A stretch of 54,300 bases of DNA, taken from Lingula anatina. Its lineage: Eukaryota; Brachiopoda; Lingulata; Lingulida; Lingulidae. The notes beneath the pieces are model-generated. The model was not told the DNA's origin, made no database searches, and saw only the letters and a list, made by a program, of their open reading frames with translations. This document shows positions 46,229 to 54,300 of this stretch, piece by piece (position 1 is the stretch's first letter; every line of letters begins with the position of its first letter). The stretch lies in contig NW_019776047.1 in NCBI RefSeq assembly GCF_001039355.2, forward strand, positions 47,907 through 102,206, in the 5' to 3' direction. The translations under genes and the position numbers were made by a program.

Positions 46229-47637
46229 TATAATGCCCATAGATGCGAAATTGACCAGACCCAGACGCATACAACATTTCACAAGGAAAAAAATTGATCC
46301 CGTACGGTGGATAACGCGGTACAAAGGGGTAGGGGGTGGACTCAACTACAATTCATATCAAGTATTAAATAACATACAGATTTTGCTCCGCATGTTACAT
46401 TAAAACACACCGCCAAGCCATCACATGCATTAGTATCTAAGAACAACCACCGACACCTGTGCCAACTGAACTCTGGGTCGAGTTGCTTAGGATGTTTAAA
46501 AACAGTAAAGTGAAGGCAAAATAATTCACCGTTTCATTAAAAACATTACCAAACTAGTATGATTACTTGCAAATGTTTCTGTATAAAATTTGATAAATTT
46601 TGTTACAATAGATCTTGGTAAAGTGAAGCTGCAAAAGTACTGGGGCTGCAGTATTTGGTCTTAGGGTCAATCTCAACATGATTGTGACGATGTCCCAAAT
46701 TACATCATATTGTGCTAGTGGAGACAGTGATGAAAGATAGTAGTCTGGTTGGAACAAGGGGTGCACGTAAAACCTCCTGACAAGCAATGTGAAGATAAAT
46801 TTTCTTAATCCATGATGTTTTAATTTTTCTAGGTTTTCCCAGAACAAATCGTTGTGGTTTATTTTAACATTATATCACACACTTGGCCTTAAATTAGAAC
46901 ATTTAAAATGGGGATAGGGGAAGGAAATCGTTCATTACATGAAGATGCAACAATGATCTATCCACCATTGTGTAGCGAAAGGGTTTCTCTACAGATATAT
47001 GTAATGTATTAAAGCAAATAGTAATAATGGGCTCCATTTGTCTATGCGTTCGGAACAATTTACCACAGTGATTTTCTTCCTAATGTGGGCGCAGTGAGAA
47101 AGTTCGTTTTGCCCCGTTACTTCCAGCGCACGGCACCCACAGCTGTCTGTATTATGCGCTTCGGGTGGATTGGAGATTATTATAGGCCTACGTGTAGAAC
47201 TGAACTTGTGCGTGTTTTATAGAGATAGAGAATTCTTCTCATGAATATCAAATTTAAACTTGTCTTTTAAGATATGAAACAAGGTAAATTTGTAAAACGT
47301 GCCGGTCTTCATGAGTCACCAGTGGTAGACTGCTTGAGGGGGCAGCCAGGACGGCCTGTGAACAAAAAACAGTAATTTGTATCACTGGCAACAGTACCGA
47401 GGGTGTCATTTTGGGAAGGTTTACGAGAAATCTATGAAATACTCCTCTGTGAATCAATTTTGGGCATCGTTCGATAGGCCTAATATTATTCACATTTATA
47501 CTTGTTAAATTACCTTAAAAAGTAAATTACATGCATTTGAATACATCTTGAAGTCATTTGTATGCCTAAAATTCCTGTAAGCTAAATGTACTTTATTAAA
47601 GGGGTATAATGAGATGCACGTTTATTTTACTGATAGG
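46229..47637. other. Intergenic sequence without recognised features
   Basis: Frames of 60-95 codons occur on both strands without domain signal. TAGGCCTA occurs at 47183 and 47475. Confidence 0.5.
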
Positions 47638-47830
47638 CTCCCAGATAGCATGTCGCCGGTGGGTCGACGTTGGGCCGCCGACTCCAACTACGTCGGCCAT
47701 CCAGCTACTGTCGCCGGTGGGCCTACGTTGGCCTGACCATCGGTCCAACGTTGGCCCACCAGCGACATACAACTTGAGCGGCCCAACGTCGGCCCAGCAA
47801 CGACAGTAGCTGGTGGGCCGACGTAGCTTC
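47638..47830. repeat. GC-rich palindromic element of CCAACGT/GGCCCACC words
   Basis: Repeated GTTGGGCC, CCAACGTTGGCCCACC and GGTGGGCC words give several overlapping stems. Flanking DNA is AT-rich, so the block stands out in composition. Similar palindromic blocks are common MITE-like repeats in animals. Confidence 0.7.
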
Positions 47831-48846
47831 ACCGCTTTTATTTTTTTTCTTTATTATTCATTAATTAATTGATTTATTAATTTTTTTATAATTATATTAT
47901 CATTATTATTGTCATATATAATGGACAAAACACAATGTGATATTTCAAGAGTGTTTATTCTTCTGTTATATTAATGTAGCTACATGATGTATATTTTTCG
48001 CGATGCAATACATGTAGGCCTACTTTCTAACTAACGACCAGGGTCCTATGGGGTGAGGGGGGTGTTCACGGGAAAATTCATCAAATAATAAATTATAGAG
48101 AATACATCTTTATTCATATCTCATCGAAAATGCGAGCCCGGTAAGTTGAAAATTACGAATGACCGAGCATAATTAGTAGGCCCTACGTTTCACGAACGAG
48201 AAGGTATAAAAAGTCACGGGAATGGGATGTTTCACGAATAACGCTCAATATCAAACAAGTAAAAAATGAACTGCAGCAAAAGACACATCGAACTTTTTTT
48301 AAAATATTTTATTATTATTTTTTAATTCTACAAACCGGGAGCCGCCAGTTATTTATGTGTGTTATTTAATATAAACATTCCAGGCAATTTCCGAGACATT
48401 AGACATCATACTGGCTTCCTGACAAGTTGCAAATTTTCCACTTTAGTAAAAATAAACTAGATCAATTAGAGTATATGTGAGATGGTACCGGTGCTGCGAG
48501 CGAGCGACAGTAAAAAAGTTTTACAGTTGAGTCCGTTCTATATGTTTTTGTCCCAGAATTTTGATTGTAGATTTTTCTTTCCAAATCATTATTGTTATGG
48601 AAGAAGGGGGAGCAGCATAAGATCTCAAGATCGAAAGGAGTCCTTGAAGAATGAACAGCTTTGTTAATAGCAATCACCGCCAAATGTATTGACATCTACT
48701 GTTTATATACTCTGCAACACACATCTTACTACCGCAGAAACACTGTATGTTAATACCAAAGCGCTATTTCAAGGCCGGTGTGCCAACAATAAATCATACA
48801 TTTTTTAATTTTATGGTTTACGCTAGTGTATTTTTTTCTGTCACAG
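47831..48846. other. AT-rich intergenic sequence
   Basis: Nothing recognisable; contains one TAGGCCTA (48015). It ends with the pyrimidine tract of the exon below. Confidence 0.45.
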
Positions 48847-49045
48847 ACCGATTAAAACATTCCCAAAACAAAAAGTCGAAAAAAATGAAACCATGCTCTC
48901 GAGACCGAAGAACACTGCCGTCTTCATGGACGAGAAGCCCACCGCCATCCTTGAAAACGCCAGAAGTCAGACTGAGGCAGGCGTAAGAAAAGATAGCATA
49001 GTTGACCCCGAGACCGACTGGGTGGAGGCAGAGAAAAAGAGGTTG
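48847..49045 (+). CDS. Candidate internal exon, Lys/Glu-rich protein of unknown function
   Basis: A strong acceptor (TATTTTTTTCTGTCACAG) precedes one base and then a 66-codon open frame. The frame includes FPKQKVEKNETMLSRPKN, TAVFMDEKPTAILENARSQ and IVDPETDWVEAEKKRL, ending at TTG|GTAAAT. The acidic/basic hydrophilic composition is protein-like and differs from the AT-rich DNA around it. It joins in phase 0 to the exon at 49375. I do not recognise the family. An upstream exon with the start codon was not found, and a different frame of similar length overlaps (48747-48986), so the call rests on the splice signals and the shared motif with the next exon. Confidence 0.45.
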
Positions 49046-49374
49046 GTAAATGTATAAGTCAAGCGGCGAACAATAGAAATAGTCTTTACCGCTGTTATTA
49101 TCAATTTTATCAAATTATCAAAATGAATTCATTTCAGTGTCACATGAAAAAAACTTTCAAAGCACAAACATTCAATGCCCGCTTAGAAAAAAAGCACATT
49201 GAGGGCACACAAAACAAGTTGATTCGTGGACTAAATGTGGAGTCGAGGAGGACTAATTGAACTTCAAATAATTCAAAGTATCTTATAAGCGTAAACAAAA
49301 ACTAAAAGCTGTTAGTAGGCTAGCAGTAAATTGTACAATCATAATGTACATGAAAGCATTTTGGTCTGTTACAG

Positions 49375-49467
49375 CTTCCAACCATAGCATGTCCAAATGA
49401 AGAAAACGTTATGCTGAAGGAAGTGAAGAACACTGCCTTATCTGCGGACGAGATGCCAGGGGGTTGA
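49375..49467 (+). CDS. Candidate terminal exon, related to the preceding exon
   Basis: After a good acceptor (TTTTGGTCTGTTACAG) the frame reads LPTIACPNEENVMLKEVKN then TALSADEMPGG and a stop. The core E-N-x-M-L-x-x-x-K-N-T-A aligns with E-T-M-L-S-R-P-K-N-T-A of the previous exon, suggesting exon duplication or a repeated short module. No obvious polyadenylation signal follows closely. Confidence 0.42.
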   Translation, partial: LPTIACPNEENVMLKEVKNTALSADEMPGG

Positions 49468-49716
49468 AGTTACCTTTATGTCGTTGTTTACAATGGATAT
49501 TTAAAATTAGTATTTAATTAGTATTTAATTAGTATCAAACTGTGTTACCTACTCTCGCACATCTTTGATTTATATAGCACATGAGGATTAAAACACTCAC
49601 GTATATGCCTGCATTACGAGTATATGTACGATTCACAATGTGCAATAATTAAAGAAGTTCTTTTCTAACACAATCCCTTTGTTGTCATCTCAAAATGATA
49701 AATAGCCTTTTTGCAG

Positions 49717-49848
49717 CGCACTGCTAAGATACTAAAGCGTGAAGGGGAAGGTGGCATCGTACACAGACTGCGTTTAGACAAGGGGTTGAACACCCTTGAC
49801 GGAAGCATGTTGAGTAGATTGATAATTCTGGTATTTTGTCTCTTTTAG
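49717..49848 (+). CDS. Weak exon candidate
   Basis: A clear acceptor (AATAGCCTTTTTGCAG) is followed by 43 open codons, RTAKILKREGEGGIVHRLRL and onward to a hydrophobic tail and a stop. It lies downstream of a terminal-looking exon, so it would need alternative splicing or another transcript. No family recognised. Confidence 0.22.
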   Translation, partial: RTAKILKREGEGGIVHRLRLDKGLNTLDGSMLSRLIILVFCLF

Positions 49849-50260
49849 ACAAAGCACGCTTAAAATATATACACGGAGTAGCTACAGGTACATCTCTTTG
49901 CTGTTTTTCGTCCTAAATGTTCCCACAGAGTATGAGTAACACAGGGTAATTACACATTTGAATGTTTTTTAAATTCCCTCTTGTTAGGGTCTCGCTAAAA
50001 CTGTTTTGAACCGCCTTTGATCCCACTGTACTCTTTCATATGATAGGTAAAGTCAAAATTAATCTTAGTATAAAACAAACTCCGAACTCCGTGTCGGGTT
50101 CTCAAACACGGCCTCCTGTACATCACGAGCTTCATGCTAAAACCATGGTCGGGGACTGGGTTTGCGTGGGATAAAATACGGCACCCGGAAAGCAGATAAA
50201 TATACATGTACATCCAATCTGGCCCTCTCCGTGACAAGGTTGAAAGTTTCCATCTGATCA
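49849..50260. other. Intergenic sequence
   Basis: An 88-codon minus frame (49995-50261) has no recognisable domain. CCGTGACAAGG and the surrounding GC-richer DNA may be a dispersed repeat. Confidence 0.4.
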
Positions 50261-50262
50261 TA

Positions 50263-51079
50263 GGGGAGACCGGGGCTAGTTGGTCCAGTTAGACACTTAG
50301 GGTCTCGTAGAGCCAACTAGGAATGAGTTAGGTAACAAAACCGATTTCAAAGTAAGCCCCATGAACTAAGCTACATATGCTACGTCATTATTTTTCAAAT
50401 ATAATGCCAGATGGCTCACAATTTGACAAAAAACGCAATTAACGTCAGGGGGGTAACTTGCAAGTTGGCCCCAGGATCGGGGCAAGTTGGCACCCTGTAC
50501 GAAAATGAAGTATACATCCCATGTAAACGCCTTGAAATACATTTTTATACATTTTTAATTTATTAAATTGATTTTTGAGAGTCTTTGATGAATAAATAGA
50601 TCAGATGAGGAATATTTATTGAGGTTTCCGTACGTCACGTTGTATGTGTTGCAAGAACCAAAATATCAATCTATAAAATTTGTTTTGTTTTAATTAAGAA
50701 TAAATTTATAATGGTTAAAAGCAGATTTTTTAAAATGAATGAAAACGAATAATAAATTAAAGAAACTAACAAATTCACTTTTAAACTGGTAATTATTTAA
50801 CAAATGACTGAGTTTGTTTCAACAATGGTCTGTAGATCTGTTGCGCGCAAAGGATTGTAGACAATATGAGGGTCCAACTTGCCCCGAGTCAAGGGGACCA
50901 ACTAGCCCCGGGTGCACATTTTTAACTTTAAAGGATTGAAGCCATTTATGGTGCTAGAATGAACAACGATGATACATTTATATAAAACTTGAACTTTTAC
51001 CCCGTAGTTACTTTTTCATAAATTGAAAGCGGGAGGGGGGGGCAACTTACCCCGGGGTCCAACTAGTCCGGGTCTCCCC
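50263..51079. mobile_element. MITE, 817 bp, with GGGGAGACCGGGGC ends and TA duplication
   Basis: Left end GGGGAGACCGGGGCTAGTTGG pairs with the inverse of CCAACTAGTCCGGGTCTCCCC. TA flanks both ends. The subterminal motif CAACT(T/A)GCCCC and its inverse GGGGCAAGTTGG recur several times (near 50473, 50874, 50900 and 51042). The AT-rich core has no coding capacity. Confidence 0.88.
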
Positions 51080-51081
51080 TA

Positions 51082-52680
51082 TTCTAATTAGTGAAAACTT
51101 GTGACGCACATTACACGTTTAGTGTTAAAAGCGGTTTGTTTGAATGGTAGCAGCAGAAGGAGGGGACGGGGGAAGGAGGGATATCAAAGAACAGGTCTTT
51201 CTTATTTCATGAGTAGTTTTATGTAAATATAATGAAGTCTTTCATTCCATTCTTATATCATTTCTTTAAAATAAAAGTCCTGAATTGAGAGTGTGTTTCG
51301 CATGGAGAATTATGCCAATTAAGTGGAAATCAGTTGGCTAGGATCCCGGTCAGTGCAAACACATGCATGTTTCACTGGATTTTATTCGTTTTGATTTGTG
51401 AATGTACGTGTAAGAATAGGAAAACAAATTTCAATCAGACATTTTCTATAATTCAGTTTGCGCTTCATTCAACAGTATAAAAAAAAAACTGGAATCATTT
51501 TCAGTTTTCTGCTTTTACAGACTACATGAAGATCTTGAATTAAAGTGTTTATCTCAAAAACACTTAAATTCAGTTAAAATAACTTTTATATTTCTATAAC
51601 TCATATTTCCGGTGATTCTGATTTTTTGTGTCTCTTTCTTAAAATCTCCCAAAATACTAATGTCTGTTTGCCCTCTTGCTAACAACTTCGTTTGGAACGT
51701 CATTTCGATTGTGCTGTATCCGGCCTCGTACGTTACAGTGATGAACATCACTTCCGGCCAGTTTATTACTCAAGGCAAGTTAATTTGCATATAAGAGAAA
51801 AATACATTTTTTTCTTGGTTTTTAGTTGCTTACACATTTCCCATTATCATTAAAAAGCAATGCCCTTTTATGAAAAAAAACTTTGATAGACACGTACCAT
51901 TAATTAATCATATCATTTTAAAAGACTTTCGTATCACAGAGGTGAATCAAGTCTCCACGTCCAAGTCGTAAAATTGTTAAATAGCGCCGATAACTGCACT
52001 TGCTCAAAGTAGGTCGATTGCCTGTATAAAAATCCCATACGATTATCGATTTTTGTGTATGGACAGTTTTTGAAGAGGCACGCAATAAAAAATTATCTAG
52101 ATGCCATCAAAATAACTGGGACTCTTCTAACCACTTAAATTCAGAGTTTATTAAAACATTTATGGAGTAAAAAACTAAGCAACTTCAACAGGTTTGCAAC
52201 GTTTAAAAAATTGCAGACATCTAAGTAGAATCAATATTTCATCTATCTCTCCCTGAAATATTGCAGACCGCGTTAACTGTTTTCCCTGTCGAGAATCGCG
52301 GGATATAAACCAAACGATAGTGTTGAAGGAACGAGGTTGAGTGGATGAGAGAGAGAGAGATTACTCCCGTCACTATTTCCAATCAAGATGGTCTTTAGAG
52401 CTAGATGCGTGAATATATGCAACTGGAATAAAAAATAAAATTTAAGATTCTAACAGTTGAAATAATCTTAAAAACACCAAAAGAAGAAGTAATTGATGGG
52501 ATGTTCACTTAAATATATTCTTTTTTTGTTCTATTATACTTGTATATTATACGGGTATTACTGCTTATCAACTAAAATTTATCATCATGAGGTAAATGTC
52601 CAGTTTTTACGAAAGAATTCTCCTTCCCACCCAAACCCTATCTTCTGCCCTTTTCAAATCAAAGAGATAGTGTCTACTGC
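51082..52680. other. AT-rich intergenic sequence
   Basis: No coding signal on either strand; a (GA)n run at 52349-52361. Confidence 0.45.
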
Positions 52681-52770
52681 ATGACACTGTGCACTCTTGA
52701 GTATTGACGCGGTCTATTTGAACCTTTGTTCAAATAGACCGCGTCAATACTCAAGAGTGCACAGTGTCAT
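52681..52770. repeat. Perfect hairpin: 43-bp arms, 4-nt loop
   Basis: Arm 52681-52723 begins ATGACACTGTGCACTCTTGA and ends ATTTGAAC; after CTTT the exact reverse complement runs 52728-52770. Four more bases match beyond one mismatch (ACTG on each side). I checked every base pair. Confidence 0.97.
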
Positions 52771-52774
52771 ACAG

Positions 52775-52862
52775 TGAAAACGATGTCATGCTCAGTATGT
52801 ACATTGTGGATGTACCGGCAAAGAAGGCAGATGTTGTTATAAATCACTGGCCAGAAATTTAG
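52775..52862 (+). CDS. Weak exon candidate beside the hairpin
   Basis: After CATACAG the frame reads ENDVMLSMYIVDVPAKKADV then VINHWPEI and a stop. The E-N-x-V-M-L start resembles the exon at 49375 (E-E-N-V-M-L). There is no normal pyrimidine tract because the hairpin lies upstream, so this may be chance or a broken exon. Confidence 0.2.
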
Positions 52863-52938
52863 AGTAAAATTATTTAATCGAAGATTTGGTAAAATATCGA
52901 TTGCTAATACATTGACTGGTCGAGCAATGATTCGTATA

Positions 52939-53215
52939 CAGGCCCGTAGCCAGTGGGGGTTCGGAGGGTTCGAAAGAACAATAGTTAACCTTTGAATAAC
53001 ACAAATTTAAAAATAAACTACGATTTAATACCTCTTGTCTTTCTTTAAACGATAACAACCCTTCGAATGAGACCCATATTTCACAATAAATACACTGTAA
53101 CCAACTTACAGAAATATAATAGATTCTTTTAATCACCAAACGGCAGCTATCACAATTATTCTGGGATCTTTGCTTGCCATCGTACCACATGACCTACATA
53201 GATGGCTACCCGCTG
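52939..53215. mobile_element. MITE, 277 bp, with CAG…GTAGCCA inverted ends
   Basis: Left end CAGGCCCGTAGCCAG and the inverse of the right end, CAGCGGGTAGCCATC, match imperfectly; TA is on both sides. The GTAGCCAGTGGGGGTTCGGAGG start is typical of a common animal MITE type. The 106-codon minus frame across it is not a gene. Confidence 0.55.
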
Positions 53216-53217
53216 TA

Positions 53218-54263
53218 ATAATTTCTTAAGGGATTACTTCAAAATAACCAAACTTTTTATAAAATAACAAAATAAATAATAATAATAATAACAACAACAG
53301 AGACTAACTGTGAATGTAGAAACGGATTCATTAACCATTGGAAAATTGTCATTTACCCCAGGAAAAGCTACCCCCTACAAGGGCGGTAAATATTGTAGGC
53401 ACATTTTCCACCAGCCAGTTTTAGAACATGACCATATTTAACCAGAGACATTATCTGTGAACATCTAGTGAAAACTCAATCAGTATACCTGGTAGAAGGT
53501 AAGAAAAAAAAATTTTTTGCCAAAAGGAACAGTCGTTATTCTTTTATTGTCTTTCTGCACCACAGAGGCAATGTATGGTTTCAAAAATTAAAATAGAATA
53601 AAAAAACGATGATTCCAAAATAACATGATCAATGTCTGTAGGCCATCTTTTGTTTAAACGACTTACACAATGCATGTTCCTTGTTCAGGATGCACTGAAC
53701 AAGTAAAAAATATTGTGATATGTTTATTGTGTTGCCCAACCGTATCCAGGTTTTGAGCTAAGTTTGACAACACCGTTGCTTGGAGGGATGCAGGAGGCCG
53801 GACGGATGGTCTAAAAAGATATTAAAACATGTTGAAAATTTTCTGAATGTGATTTAGTTGTCGTTGGACCTATGTGGATTTGATTGACTCTGCAGCTAAA
53901 ATGCAAAAATGAAGACAAGCAAATTATTTTTCACCTTGCAGGGGGGGGGGGGACAGGGGTCTTTGGAAAATATAAACTTACTTAATGAGATTTTTTTCTC
54001 CCCACTTACCATATCATTATCATTCGAATAAAATAAAGTCATAGGCGTAGGAGCAGAGGGGCTTGATGGACCCCCCTCACTTTTTAACCACTCATTCAAA
54101 GGCCTAAGTACAGTTAAAGGGAAGTTTATTTTCTTGTTCTTTTAACCACCAGTTTCAGGCACAAATAAAATCAATGTATTAGCACAGCTGATTTTATCAG
54201 AAGCTGAGGCACCAGTCAAGCGAATTCTTACTACATTAACATAATTTGCTGTTGCCCCCCTCC
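53218..54263. other. Intergenic sequence with a possible MITE end
   Basis: No coding signal. CATAGGCGTAGGAGCAGAGG at 54041 resembles a transposon terminus but no partner was found. Poly-G (12) at 53940. Confidence 0.4.
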
Positions 54264-54267
54264 ACCC

Positions 54268-54269
54268 TT

Positions 54270-54300
<31 letters not shown>
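54268..54300. repeat. (TTTA)n microsatellite at the window edge
   Basis: Eight TTTA units run to the end of the window. Confidence 0.97.

Noticed and set aside
52681-52770. MicroRNA precursor
   Set aside because: A canonical animal precursor has mismatches and a larger loop; 43 perfect pairs with a 4-nt loop does not fit.
52870-53190. 106-codon minus frame as a gene
   Set aside because: It covers most of a MITE and includes its terminal sequence.
1-54300. tRNA, rRNA or snRNA genes
   Set aside because: I looked for tRNA box A/B pairs and conserved rRNA or U-snRNA blocks and saw none; a tRNAscan-SE or Infernal run would be needed to be certain.

Overview
This window is animal nuclear DNA, not bacterial or viral. 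It has no operons or long open frames. It contains spliced-exon fragments, LINE 3' ends, a solo LTR, many short inverted-repeat transposons (MITEs), microsatellites and two assembly gaps. The transposon content suggests a marine invertebrate. The octamer TAGGCCTA occurs four times, which I loosely associate with echinoderm/ambulacrarian DNA; this taxonomic hint is weak.

Layout. 1-1388: a minus-strand gene for a DDE/rve integrase-core protein, with two well-defined exons (1-167 and 513-754) and a possible third. 1389-2050: a tandem duplication packed with 18-bp palindromes. 2051-32083, continuing at 38429-39325 and 42306-44538: the dominant feature, a CA/GT-skewed satellite with a ~49-bp monomer, organised at 19.6-23.2 kb into a 350-bp seven-monomer higher-order unit. 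Three blocks and one 35-bp patch are inverted. The long Val/Phe/Cys/Tyr-rich reading frames across it are composition artefacts.

The satellite acts as a landing pad. Because its consensus is known, the empty site of each insertion can be read directly. Insertions include a MITE (6067-6350); a tandem pair of probable tyrosine-recombinase-type retroelements with a shared AAA at every junction (7049-10140); an 887-bp solo LTR with a 5-bp duplication (23794-24680); a GGGGCGGAT-type MITE (24706-24874); a gag-only element with terminal repeats (25028-26982); a double-hairpin foldback element (27311-27563); a LINE 3' end (29389-29898); and a 6.3-kb element with ~200-bp terminal inverted repeats and a 6-bp target duplication GGTGAA (32090-38422). 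The last contains a nested pair of LINEs, a possible captured terminal exon, and a locally duplicated block whose second copy carries further MITE insertions that the first lacks.

39.3-54.3 kb: a decayed Tc1 transposase, a ~1.1-kb segmental duplication of 27.8-28.9 kb, interleaved foldback elements with an 11-bp GAATG period, a palindromic CCAACGT element, a possible small plus-strand gene (exons near 48.85 and 49.38 kb with related motifs), a GGGGAGACCGGGGC MITE, a perfect 43-bp-arm hairpin (52681-52770), and otherwise unremarkable intergenic DNA. Apart from the integrase exons and the possible 48.8-49.5 kb gene, I see no host gene likely to be functional.
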